DNA of 64,000 nt, from the NCBI GenBank assembly GCA_025062105.1, contig JANXAQ010000144.1, positions 44,267 to 108,266 of the forward strand, in the 5' to 3' direction. The DNA comes from Thermoguttaceae bacterium (lineage in GTDB: Bacteria; Planctomycetota; Planctomycetia; Pirellulales; Thermoguttaceae). The notes under the pieces were generated by a model, which was given only the letters and a program-made list of their open reading frames with translations, ran no database searches and had not been told where the DNA came from. Shown here one piece after another: positions 1 to 7,949 of the stretch. The translations under genes were made by a program, and so were the position numbers. The first letter of the stretch is position 1; the number at the start of each line of letters is the position of its first letter.

Positions 1-1
1 C

Positions 2-88
2 TTCGATGTCAAAGGCCTGCCGAGCCGGCATTGGTTTCGGCAAGACCGGCCTCTTGGCACTGGGGACCCAGTCACTTGGGGGAGATGA
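2..88 (+). CDS. Possible 3' end of an unidentified gene (partial)
   Basis: One forward frame is open from the window edge to a TGA at 86-88 and would give 28 residues ending in GDPVTWGR. The composition is protein-like but the fragment is too short to assign a family. A second forward frame is also open over this stretch, so this is a weak call. If real, the gene would be convergent with leuA, whose stop codon begins 22 bases further on. Confidence 0.25.
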   Translation, partial: FDVKGLPSRHWFRQDRPLGTGDPVTWGR

Positions 89-110
89 GACATTTGTTGT
101 GGAAAGCGGA

Positions 111-1709
111 TTAATTGGTTGGCTGAGTTTCGGCGGCCTTTCGGCCGGCATTTAGACCATTGCTGAGGGCCAGAATGCGGTTGATGGCGTTGAGGAAAGC
201 CCGGGCGCTAGCTTCGACGGTATCGGTTGATAGACCTCGGCCTCGATAGAGGCGATTCTGGTACTCTACTTCCACGTTTACTTCTGCCTGGGCGTCTTTG
301 CCAACGCTGACGCTATGGACGCGGAAGTCCTTACAGACTAGGGATAGGCCGGTAAGTTTTTCGATGGCCAGGAATACGGCGTCAATAGGGCCGTCGCCGT
401 CGGCCAGTTCGATTTCGAGCATTTGTTCACCTCGGCGGAGCCGAAGCCAAACCTGCGGTGTCTGCCCGCTGGCGGTGGAAACCCGATAGGAATCGAAAGT
501 CCACCGATCCGGGACATGAGCGATTTCCTGCTCAATTAGGGCGGCCAAGTCCGAATCATAGATTTCCTTTTTTTTGTCGGCCAGCAGTTTGAATTCTTCG
601 AAGACGGCATTTAGTTGTTCTGGGGTAAGCCGATAGCCGAGCGCCCGTGCCCTATCGGCCAAGGCAGCCCGGCCGCTGTGTTTGCCTAAGACCAACTGGG
701 TGGTGGTAAATCCAACATCTTCCGGGCGCATGATCTCGTAGGTGGAGCGTTCTTTCAGGATGCCATCCTGATGGATACCGGCTTCGTGGGCAAAGGCATT
801 TTGGCCCACAATGGCCTTATTGCGCTGGACGACCATACCAGTAATGCCGGAGACCAGTCGGCTGGTAGGTACCAGGCGCTGGGTGTGAATTTCGGTATGA
901 GCTCGATAGTAATCATGGCGGGTGCGAAGGGCCATGACGACTTCTTCCAAAGCGCAATTGCCGGCTCGTTCGCCCAGCCCGTTGATGGTGCATTCGACCT
1001 GTCCGGCCCCAGCTTCGATACTAGCCAAGCTATTGGCCACGGCCAGACCAAGATCATTATGACAGTGCACGCTAATGACCGCCTTGTCGATATTGGGGAC
1101 CCGGTTTCGGAGGTTGGCGATTAGTTCAAACATCTGCCGGGGGGTCGCATACCCGACTGTGTCAGGAATATTCACTGTGGTGGCACCGGCGGCAATCACC
1201 GCTTCGAGCACCTGACAGAGAAACTCAAGTTCAGTGCGGGTGGCATCTTCCGGAGAAAATTCCACATCCGGACAATAGCTCAAAGCACGTCGGACCCCTT
1301 CCACTGCCCGCTCAATAATCTGCTGTTTGGTCATCCGAAGCTTATATTCCCGGTGGATGGGGCTAGTGGCCAAAAAGACATGAATGCGGGGCCGATCTGC
1401 ATATCGGACCGCTTCCCAAGCTCGATCGATATCTTCCGGCCGACATCGAGCTAAGCCGCAAATGACCGGCCCCCGCACCTGCCGAGCTATCTCACGAACC
1501 GCCTCAAAATCCCCCGGCGAAGCAATCGGGAAACCAGCTTCGATAATGTCCACACCCAAGTCGGCCAATGCCTGGGCTACCTCTAACTTCTCCCGCAAAT
1601 TCATGCTACAGCCAGGCGATTGCTCTCCATCCCGCAGCGTCGTGTCAAAAATCAAAATCCTCCGAGACTCGCCCACCGACGTTTGGACCTGTGCTATTGT
1701 GTCTGCCAT
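111..1709 (-). CDS. leuA: 2-isopropylmalate synthase
   Basis: Condenses acetyl-CoA with 2-oxoisovalerate, the first committed step of leucine synthesis. Using the ATG at 1709 the protein has 532 residues, normal for the long bacterial LeuA type. Visible motifs are LRDGEQSPG (residues 25-33, catalytic Arg and metal-binding Asp), the metal-binding HCHNDLGLA (215-223) and NGLGERAGN shortly after it; the C-terminal third is the regulatory domain that normally binds leucine. The frame stays open 16 codons further upstream, but the 1709 start is preceded by GGAAAGGG at a suitable distance and begins MADTIAQ, so it is preferred. No other leucine gene is nearby. The gene is followed by its own stop at 111-113 and stands alone. 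Assignment is very secure against the close relatives homocitrate or citramalate synthase, mainly on length and the full C-terminal domain. Confidence 0.95.
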   Translation of the reverse strand: MADTIAQVQTSVGESRRILIFDTTLRDGEQSPGCSMNLREKLEVAQALADLGVDIIEAGFPIASPGDFEAVREIARQVRGPVICGLARCRPEDIDRAWEAVRYADRPRIHVFLATSPIHREYKLRMTKQQIIERAVEGVRRALSYCPDVEFSPEDATRTELEFLCQVLEAVIAAGATTVNIPDTVGYATPRQMFELIANLRNRVPNIDKAVISVHCHNDLGLAVANSLASIEAGAGQVECTINGLGERAGNCALEEVVMALRTRHDYYRAHTEIHTQRLVPTSRLVSGITGMVVQRNKAIVGQNAFAHEAGIHQDGILKERSTYEIMRPEDVGFTTTQLVLGKHSGRAALADRARALGYRLTPEQLNAVFEEFKLLADKKKEIYDSDLAALIEQEIAHVPDRWTFDSYRVSTASGQTPQVWLRLRRGEQMLEIELADGDGPIDAVFLAIEKLTGLSLVCKDFRVHSVSVGKDAQAEVNVEVEYQNRLYRGRGLSTDTVEASARAFLNAINRILALSNGLNAGRKAAETQPTN

Positions 1710-1932
1710 CAGATGACCCTTTCCAAATAAAACGCCTTTTGTCCTTAGGTGTTTCACTGAGGTTGGGAAGTGGATGTATTCCGCTAAACCTTTTGAACCT
1801 CCCTTGGGGCATATGCTATTCAGCCGAAGGGACTACCCATGAATTGGGAAAAATTGAAGAAAATAGTGAAACGTTTCCAAATTCCCTATGTTCTCAGATT
1901 GTCCAGATTTCTTGCCTAATGAGTCGTTGTCT

Positions 1933-2038
1933 GGCTCTGTGGAAAACCTTTTCGGCCGGTGGCCCAACCAAAAGGGAAGCAAAGCCGACCAGTATGGGCA
2001 AAACCTGCCCAGACTGCGGACCACCTTTCACCAGAGCT
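1933..2038 (+). repeat. Family D element, decayed
   Basis: Begins GGCTCTGT and ends CACCAGAGC; the core (…GACCAGTATGGGCAAAAC…CAGACTGCGGA…) matches better copies at 11712 and 24449. The left arm has lost part of GTTGAAA. Confidence 0.7.
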
Positions 2039-2099
2039 TCGTTGTCTCCCAATGATGGATTCCGATCCTGTTCCGCCACTCGGCTAAAGTGTTCAGAAA

Positions 2100-2227
2100 A
2101 AGCTGTCCTGACATGGGATTGTTTTCCAACGCGTTTTCGGCCTGAGCGCTCCGTTGGAGAAAATCCGCTCAACTAGGGTTTGAGGGATTAGGAAGCTTTC
2201 AGGCCGTTTTCTGCTTGCAAGCAGGAA
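2100..2227 (+). repeat. Possible decayed family C element
   Basis: AGCTGTCCTGACATGGGATT followed by a GTTTTCGGCC block resembles the left half of family C (5282, 46699). The right arm is not recognisable. Confidence 0.3.
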
Positions 2228-2255
2228 AAAAACTTTTCCCGATGGCCTCGAAGAA

Positions 2256-2292
2256 ACAAAAAACCCCAAAGCCTTTGGTCGGCCTTGGGGTT
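2256..2292 (-). terminator. Intrinsic terminator of an orphan transcription unit
   Basis: Read on the minus strand, AACCCCAAGGCC and GGCTTTGGGGTT form a 12-bp stem around a 7-base loop, followed directly by TTTTTTGTTTC. It lies about 360 bases downstream of a strong minus-strand promoter (2652-2680) and 46 bases beyond a short hydrophobic reading frame. Confidence 0.65.
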
Positions 2293-2645
2293 CGGATTTG
2301 CTGATGAAAGGTTGGGTTGGCACAACGCTAGCGAACCCTACGGCCGACCGGCCGTGGGAAGCCGCAATAACAACAGGCTAAGCAGGGTCGCCAGCGTCAT
2401 AACGAAACCCACTCCAGAACTGTATAAACCTCTTACCACTTCAGCCGAACAGAATGTACTTGGCTTTTTCCTCGGCCTGCCTTTTTCCTCTCTCTCAGCG
2501 GACCGAGGAAGGATAGGAGCAGAGGAACGCCGCTTTTTGTACAACCCAGCATTGCCCTGAGCAATGCCGTCGTACTAACAAACCCGAAAGGTATGTCCTA
2601 GATTCTTCTGTCGGCTGTTCCGTCGGCTGAAATAGTACGAAACCT
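2293..2645 (-). ncRNA. Candidate structured transcript of unknown function
   Basis: This is the interval a transcript would cover between the promoter at 2652-2680 and the terminator at 2256-2292. Near its 5' end, GTACGAC-GGCATTGC and GCAATGC-TGG-GTTGTAC form a long hairpin with a TCAGG loop. A second hairpin uses TTCCTC/GAGGAA, with an alternative pairing to a later CCGAGGAAAAAG. It does not resemble tmRNA, RNase P RNA, SRP RNA or a riboswitch known to me, and it contains no interspersed repeat, unlike nearly every other spacer here. It could be a small RNA or the leader of the hydrophobic peptide at 2338-2400. Confidence 0.4.
2338..2400 (-). CDS. Possible small hydrophobic peptide
   Basis: A 20-codon frame starting ATG at 2400 encodes MTLATLLSLLLLRLPTAGRP, one potential membrane segment followed by a short polar end. 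An in-frame GTG at 2412 with GGAG nearby is an alternative start, and the frame remains open back to about 2574 without an ATG. The frame sits between a good sigma70-type promoter and an intrinsic terminator, which is the main reason to list it. The same transcript could equally be a non-coding RNA, since its first half contains strong hairpins. No family was recognised. Confidence 0.25.
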   Translation of the reverse strand: MTLATLLSLLLLRLPTAGRP

Positions 2646-2651
2646 TATGTA

Positions 2652-2680
2652 ACAATACTAGAAAGTCCTAAAAAAGTCAA
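2652..2680 (-). promoter_or_regulatory. Sigma70-type promoter of orphan unit
   Basis: Minus strand: TTGACT (2680-2675), 17-base spacer, TATTGT (2657-2652). There is no conventional gene downstream before leuA; transcription would run into the hairpins and the terminator at 2256. Confidence 0.6.
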
Positions 2681-2895
2681 GCTCCCACCAGCCAAACACA
2701 GGAACTCTTGTGGCTTGGAGATTAGGTTGTTCTTTTTCAGGATGCCCCCTCATACGGGCTCTGGCATTAGCTTTTTGGAAAGTTAGGGAGCTTTCTCTCC
2801 GATGGAATCCTTGGCTGTCTTTATTTTGCCTAAGCGCTGTTCTAAATAACGACAAAGCGGGTAATGCGGGTACCGGGTTTTGTGAGCGGGCAAAA

Positions 2896-3266
2896 GAAAC
2901 CTCTGCAAAATGCTGAACATAGAGTGAACTTTAGGAACTTTAGCCGCTGGGTTTTCCTATCCGAATGCGTACTATGTATTGTGGTCTAGCAATGCTAGCA
3001 CGCAATATATTGTGGAAACCGCTGCAAAATCCTGAACATGTAGTGAACTTTGTAACCATTTAATTCTCTAGCCGTTTGGTTGCCCTACTTGGAAAGCTAC
3101 TATCTATTGGGTGCTTGCCATGCTAGCAACTCTATAGGTTGTTTTAGAGGGAGGACAGCCCAAATGGTATAAAAATATCCCCTTTGAATTATGCAGAGGT
3201 TCCTGGGTATCGGGAAAGTAAGCAAACATGGTATAAAAATACCTCTTTGAATTACGCAGACGTTCC
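2896..3266 (+). repeat. Family A element split by a second A copy
   Basis: Left part 2896-3013 starts GAAACCTCTGCAAAATGCTG and stops in the middle of the element; the right part 3204-3266 resumes before ATGGTATAAAAATACC and ends GCAGACGTTCC. Between them lies a complete A copy (3014-3203). Confidence 0.85.
3014..3203 (+). repeat. Family A element nested in another A
   Basis: Complete copy from GGAAACCGCTGCAAAATCC to ATGCAGAGGTTCC, containing the central TGCTAGCAA block and GGTATAAAAATATCCCC. It is inserted in the same orientation as its host copy. Confidence 0.9.
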
Positions 3267-3378
3267 GAAACATTGAAGCGAGAAGAGCCTAGGAGAGGGG
3301 TTTTAGGATGAAGATTAATTAAAAGACGAGCAAAATAGGCAATATAAACGGCATAGGTAATTTATTCTGGGATGTATT

Positions 3379-3571
3379 GGAACCTCTGCAAAATCCTGAA
3401 CATATAGTGAACTCTGTGAACCTTTGACTCTCTAGCCTGTTGATTCTTCTATCTGGACATCTACTATTATCTATTGGGTGCTAGCAATGCTAGCAGCCCT
3501 ATATGTTGTGTTAGAGAGAAGAGCAGACAAAATGGTATAAAAATATCCCTTTCGAATTATGCAGAGGTTCC
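3379..3571 (+). repeat. Family A element with 4-bp target duplication
   Basis: GGAACCTCTGCAAAATCC to GCAGAGGTTCC, flanked on both sides by TATT (3375-3378 and 3572-3575). Its last base completes the stop codon of the adjacent minus-strand gene. Confidence 0.92.
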
Positions 3572-4728
3572 TATTCTACAGTATTTGGTTCTGGGAGCAA
3601 ATGATGGGGTTGCGCCCCTGTGTCGGAGCATTCGGCCACCCAGTCCGGCTGAGCGGCTTTACCCCGGCATGTGCGATAAGCCCGATAAGCGGCGAGAAAA
3701 CAAGTGCCCCACCAATTAGAGGCAATAATAACCCTTCCAATGGGGTAGATTCCATTGGCCCAAGGCCGAATACCATCCGTCAAGGGCCCAATAAAATCCA
3801 CTGTTACTGGTTTGGCCAATTCGGAAAGCTTTTGGCAGCATAAATACCAAAGCAGATGCCCTGGGCTAAACCGAGCAAATGCCGGATCATAGCCGATTTT
3901 GAGAGCCTGAAACACCCCTTTGGCCTGCCAACCGAAGATAAAAGCAATAGGCCGACTGGCCACTTCTAAAAATGCTAGTCTGGGGAAGTCGAATTGGGCC
4001 AACCGATAAGTTTGGTGCAGATAAAAATCCCTCATTTGAGGGGTGCACAACACGGAGGTGCGTGCCTCCCCTTTCCAACTTGCGTTTTCAATCTGCCAAG
4101 CCTGGTCTAAAGCTTCTTCCCACTGTTGGGTTGATGTCTGAGTAAAAAGCCGAACTTCTACTGTCCCGTGTTGCTCCAATTGTCGAAGAGCCTTTCGGAC
4201 TTTCTTTTGCAAGTTTTGAGAGCGGCTAGCCCAATAACAAGCAAACTCTTCTATTCGGGCCAGGCCTACAGGATACCGCCAATAGACCAGACAGCGGAGG
4301 CCGGCCTGTTGAGCTTGCCAGAGAAAACTTTGCCAACGAGCGGTCCGGGCTGGCACCATGTCGATCCACAACAGCGGCCAACCAAGCTGCTTTACCCCCT
4401 GACAAAGCTGCTGGAGCACGCCGGGGACATCGCCAGTCTCGTCTAAAAGCAATTCTCCGTTGGCAGCCCAAACATTGGCTGGTAGATCAGCAGCCCGAAA
4501 CCCACCTTTGATCCGGCGTTCGACTAAAGGTAGGCCAGCTAGCAGCTGATCTCCTTCGGCCACAGCCACAACGGCAAACCGACTCCGAGGAGCGAAATGT
4601 TCCACCCAATGGGCAATCAGTTCTGCCCTGGCCGTCGGCAACACCGTGCAGGAACGATGCCAGAGATCGTCCCAGGCATAGCGATACGTTAGAAAGGTAT
4701 CTAAATCGGAAAAAATCCGAACTTCCAT
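3571..4728 (-). CDS. GNAT-like acetyltransferase of the CelD/FemAB type
   Basis: A 385-residue protein resembling the CelD/BcsL-like acyltransferases (two tandem GNAT folds, Acetyltransf_6 type), often linked to exopolysaccharide or cell-surface modification. Supporting features are the N-terminal pattern with AWDDLWHRS and an ELIAHWVEHFAP helix, a basic helix with KKVRKALRQLEQHG before the second fold, and the late block IGYDPAFARFSPGHLLWY, where acyl-CoA and acceptor are usually bound. No signal peptide is seen, so it should act in the cytoplasm. The start at 4728 has AGAGG six bases upstream. The stop TAG is hybrid: TA comes from the target duplication of the flanking A element and G is the element's terminal base, so the native C-terminus may have been slightly longer. 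The substrate cannot be inferred; it stands alone. Confidence 0.75.
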   Translation of the reverse strand: MEVRIFSDLDTFLTYRYAWDDLWHRSCTVLPTARAELIAHWVEHFAPRSRFAVVAVAEGDQLLAGLPLVERRIKGGFRAADLPANVWAANGELLLDETGDVPGVLQQLCQGVKQLGWPLLWIDMVPARTARWQSFLWQAQQAGLRCLVYWRYPVGLARIEEFACYWASRSQNLQKKVRKALRQLEQHGTVEVRLFTQTSTQQWEEALDQAWQIENASWKGEARTSVLCTPQMRDFYLHQTYRLAQFDFPRLAFLEVASRPIAFIFGWQAKGVFQALKIGYDPAFARFSPGHLLWYLCCQKLSELAKPVTVDFIGPLTDGIRPWANGIYPIGRVIIASNWWGTCFLAAYRAYRTCRGKAAQPDWVAECSDTGAQPHHLLPEPNTVE

Positions 4729-4814
4729 TGGCCTCTGCAGATAATTGGGGAGAATCGGCCTTGCTATCGAGTTGAACGGAAGACCTTCTTGTTAAGTATG
4801 GCATATCTTCTTAG

Positions 4815-4962
4815 CTCGGTTTTTGCCATTTTTCCTAAATCCTTTTGTTTCCAGCAGTTACGACGAGACCTCCTTTTGTCCACGCAATTTCCTAAGTCCA
4901 ATAGTTACAAGGACTTAGAGTTTTCCCCTTCCGACAGAAAGCCTAAAATGGCAAAAGTCGAG
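4815..4962 (+). repeat. Family B element
   Basis: CTCGGTTTTTGCCATTTTT to AAAATGGCAAAAGTCGAG, flanked on both sides by CTTAG. First of a run of five adjoining elements. Confidence 0.85.
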
Positions 4963-4965
4963 CTT

Positions 4966-5121
4966 AGAGGCTATCTGAAAAGAGATTTTTGGCTCACTCG
5001 GTTGCCAAGTGGTTTCCCCCCCAGGAGGGGATCCAGCCGAGGATTTGAGTACCTTGGCTACCCAGATCCTTCACCGCCGTTCGAATGAAGACAGGGCTAC
5101 ATCCCTTTTCAGACAATCTCT
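4966..5121 (-). repeat. Family E element
   Basis: AGAGGCTATCTGAAAAG to CTTTTCAGACAATCTCT, reverse orientation relative to copies at 10137 and 19004. It abuts B elements on both sides. Confidence 0.8.
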
Positions 5122-5124
5122 TCG

Positions 5125-5278
5125 CTCGACTTTTGCCATTGCCATGTTTGGCCTTTTGTCGAAAAAAGGAAACCCTAACTGCTTGGAATTCCCAGCGTTA
5201 AGGAATTCTCTGGACAAAAGGAAGGGTTGCCCTAACTCCTGAGCAGAAAAGAAGTTAGGGAATTCGGCAAAAGTCGGG
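5125..5278 (-). repeat. Family B element
   Basis: CTCGACTTTTGCCATTGCC to GGCAAAAGTCGGG, reverse orientation. It carries the core with GTCGAAAAAAGGAAACCC and GGAAGGGTTGCCCTAACTCC. Confidence 0.8.
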
Positions 5279-5281
5279 CTT

Positions 5282-5437
5282 AGAGGCTGTCCTAAACTGG
5301 GATTTGGCTGCTTTCCCTGGGTTTTGGCCGACCGACTCCTGGCCTTCAGAGTCCTTAAAAACAGGAGTTGAGGATTCTGGGCAATGGAGGAAGGAAACCG
5401 CCTTTCATCGTAGGAAATGCTTTTTCGGACAGCCTCT
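5282..5437 (+). repeat. Family C element
   Basis: AGAGGCTGTCCTAAACTGGG to TTTTTCGGACAGCCTCT. The core contains GGTTTTGGCCGACCG and CTCCTTAAAAACAGGAG. Confidence 0.85.
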
Positions 5438-5441
5438 TAGC

Positions 5442-5608
5442 CTCTACTTTTGCCCATTTTCGGCCCTGCGAGGAAGGGCAATGTTCTAAGTCTTTGTACT
5501 TATTAGAGTCAGGTAGTTATTAGCGTTTTAGGAAATTAGGTGCCCCAAAGGGCATCGCCGCAACTCCTGGAAACAAAATAAGTTAGGAAAAAAATGGAAA
5601 AAGGCGAG
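5442..5608 (-). repeat. Family B element
   Basis: CTCTACTTTTGCCCATTTTC to AAATGGAAAAAGGCGAG; the arms are partly decayed but the core matches other reverse copies. Confidence 0.75.
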
Positions 5609-5635
5609 CTAAGAAAGAATGAGAAGAATGAAATC

Positions 5636-5745
5636 GGCTCTGTTGAAGGTTGTCCGCAGTCTGGGGAGGTTTTGCCCATACTGGTCGGTGTTGCTTCAGT
5701 CTGGTTAGGTTGATGCCTTCGACCGGAAAGGGTTTCAACAGAGCC
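5636..5745 (-). repeat. Family D element
   Basis: GGCTCTGTTGAAGGTTGTCC to GGGTTTCAACAGAGCC, 110 bp, reverse orientation, well preserved. Confidence 0.88.
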
Positions 5746-5845
5746 AAAGAAACTGAAAACCCGGTTCTGACAAGCAGGGGGCCTCATTGGTGGTTCAACC
5801 AACAAGGACCGCCAGCCAGTTCCAAAATAGGCCTCTGGGAAAGGG

Positions 5846-7600
5846 TTAGTTGCTGGGGGGACCAATCTCATAGACGGCCCAGTGGCGGTTGCGATACAGC
5901 AGGCGGAAGGGCAGCTGTGGCCGGCTTTCGACCACCAGATACTGGGCCTGATATTGGTGGGCCAATAAGCGGAGTTTTTCCGGCGGCAATTGGGCTAGGG
6001 AATCGATCCAGCGGAGACCTGGTTCAGTGTTGCCGGTGGCATAGATAGTTTGCATCCGGTTCCACCATTCCACCAAGCCGGCGGCATCCTGCGGGATGTC
6101 TTTCCAGGTAGCCACTTCGCTTCGGTGGGCGTACCATTTGAATGTTTGTTCTTGTCTCGGGGTCAAAAACCGGGCTTCTGGTGGGGTATGTTGCTGGATC
6201 CACTGGCACATTCGGCGCCAGGAGATATACTCGGCCAATTGTTCCTTTGGGTTCTTCCATTTATCTCTGTGTCCGACAAAGGCCCGAGGTACACAGGGAC
6301 GAATCCGAAGCAGTACATATCCACCCAGATGGACGAATGCACCTAAAGTGGCCAATCCTACCACCGCCCAAGGAGCCAGCATAACCCAACGTTGAGGCCG
6401 GTCCTTACCGCAGCAGGGCGGCCAAAAGCACTGGCCGATCGAAGGCAACAAATCGAAGGATTCTTTGGAAGGGGCTGCCCAATTTGCAGTTACCAAGGAG
6501 GCGGTTTTTTCAGCCACCCAACGCAGGAGAAAAAGGGAAGTGGCTGCCGGGGTGATTATATCGGCCAATCGAAACCAGTAATAGCGGAGCAAGAGAATGC
6601 GGAGGTTCGGCCACGGCAGAAACGCCACCGAAAAGATGATCCCACAGCCGACAATCATCATAGTTGCCCACCAATACCACCGAAGCATCTGGACCGCTAC
6701 GATGGTATGTTCTGGCCGGTCCTGGGGAACTGGTGGGTTTCGGTGCACCGATCGGCTCAGCAGCCAGCAGGCCAAGCACAGAAGCAAAAACCGAAATCGA
6801 TATTCTGGCCGGAAGGCTAGGAAGTCTAGATGATGCGGGAGTCGAATTTCCACATAAATCTGGTAGCCTTGGCGCACGGTTTCTGGATCGACGCCCCAAT
6901 TCAGACGGGCTACAGGAATCAGGCCGGGGGCGGCCAGTACCAGAGCCGTTAGGATCCCTGGCCAAAGGCAGCGGAGTCGGGGACGCTGTTTACCGGCGAA
7001 AAGCCAGGTCAGTGCGGCAGCTATTCCGCCCCAGCCGCCCACTAATGCATGAAAGGAAGTCCCCCCACCGAAGCAGGCTAAAGCCCAGTTCCACCGGCCC
7101 CGCAAAAGTTGCTCCAGCCCCATGAACACCAGTGCCCAGGCAAACCCCTTCGCTTCCAGGCCACCGATGAGCCATTCTCCAGCCATGTGAGCCCGCTCAG
7201 TCAATGCGGCAAGTAAGGCGGCCGATAGCACAGCATATCCCGGCTTGGGTAGCACCGCCCAGCTTAACCGCTGCCATGCCCAGGCCAACCACAGCCAGGT
7301 GAAAATACGTCCTACCCAGGCTAAAGCCGCTGGGGCCAAATACCGGGCCAACCAGCCAAAAGTAAAATAAAATACATCATGGGCATCCGGCGAATCTAAA
7401 AAAAAGTCTCGGCAGATCCAACCTGGGTTCCAATAGTGGATGGCTTTGCCCAGGTAATGCGGCTCATTGGTGTCCGGGACCGGCCAGGCACCTTGGAGGA
7501 AAAAGATCAGAAACACCCCGGCCAGTTCCACAGCCCACAACCAACTCCACCTTTTCTCAGACCATAGCAACCCAGTGGGCAACGATTCGGCCTGGCTCAT
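5846..7600 (-). CDS. Large multi-pass membrane protein (DUF6798-like)
   Basis: A 584-residue protein with about ten hydrophobic segments, from LAGVFLIFFLQGAW near the N-terminus to a TM around residue 415, followed by a soluble tail of roughly 150 residues. The pattern NEPHYLGKAIHYWNPGW followed by CRDFFLDSPDAHDVFY, and a HALVGGWGG segment, recalls planctomycete membrane proteins of the DUF6798 group, which look distantly like GT-C glycosyltransferases with a polytopic core and extracytoplasmic tail. That family call is from memory and should be treated as tentative; the substrate is unknown. The start ATG at 7600 follows CTGAAAGATC, with GAAAGG slightly further upstream, and a possible promoter lies at 7627-7655. 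It is divergent from the solute-binding lipoprotein gene. Confidence 0.65.
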   Translation of the reverse strand: MSQAESLPTGLLWSEKRWSWLWAVELAGVFLIFFLQGAWPVPDTNEPHYLGKAIHYWNPGWICRDFFLDSPDAHDVFYFTFGWLARYLAPAALAWVGRIFTWLWLAWAWQRLSWAVLPKPGYAVLSAALLAALTERAHMAGEWLIGGLEAKGFAWALVFMGLEQLLRGRWNWALACFGGGTSFHALVGGWGGIAAALTWLFAGKQRPRLRCLWPGILTALVLAAPGLIPVARLNWGVDPETVRQGYQIYVEIRLPHHLDFLAFRPEYRFRFLLLCLACWLLSRSVHRNPPVPQDRPEHTIVAVQMLRWYWWATMMIVGCGIIFSVAFLPWPNLRILLLRYYWFRLADIITPAATSLFLLRWVAEKTASLVTANWAAPSKESFDLLPSIGQCFWPPCCGKDRPQRWVMLAPWAVVGLATLGAFVHLGGYVLLRIRPCVPRAFVGHRDKWKNPKEQLAEYISWRRMCQWIQQHTPPEARFLTPRQEQTFKWYAHRSEVATWKDIPQDAAGLVEWWNRMQTIYATGNTEPGLRWIDSLAQLPPEKLRLLAHQYQAQYLVVESRPQLPFRLLYRNRHWAVYEIGPPSN

Positions 7601-7626
7601 GATCTTTCAGAAAAACCTTTCTTCAA

Positions 7627-7655
7627 ATTATTTCGTATAAAAAAGTTATAAACAA
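7627..7655 (-). promoter_or_regulatory. Possible promoter of the membrane-protein gene
   Basis: Minus strand TTGTTT (7655-7650), 17-base spacer, AATAAT (7632-7627), 26 bases before the start codon. Both boxes are imperfect. Confidence 0.35.
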
Positions 7656-7949
7656 TCTGGCCGATCTAGTGCTTCCAGAGTATTTCAGCCGAGCGGTAAA
7701 AATGCCTCTGCCCTCTGAGGCAGAGGATGACTTGGCAATAGCCAAGCCGGATGAACGGGCTAAAAAGGCCACTTCCATGCCACTTGCCCCTCTTACCCTG
7801 AGTGTCTCAACAGCCAGAGCAGAGGGAAGAAAAAAATAAGAGCTGTCCATTCGGCTGAAGTTTAAAGTGCAAAATAAACCTTGGTCCCTAGACTAAAAAC
7901 GTTGAAAGGGGCGTTTTCCTGGGTGGTTTGGAAAGGGAGAAAATCCTCC

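Noticed and set aside
7623..7850. A 75-codon minus-strand frame between two divergent genes
   Set aside because: No ribosome site, low-complexity Ser/Ala/Arg composition, and it overlaps the probable promoter of the membrane-protein gene.
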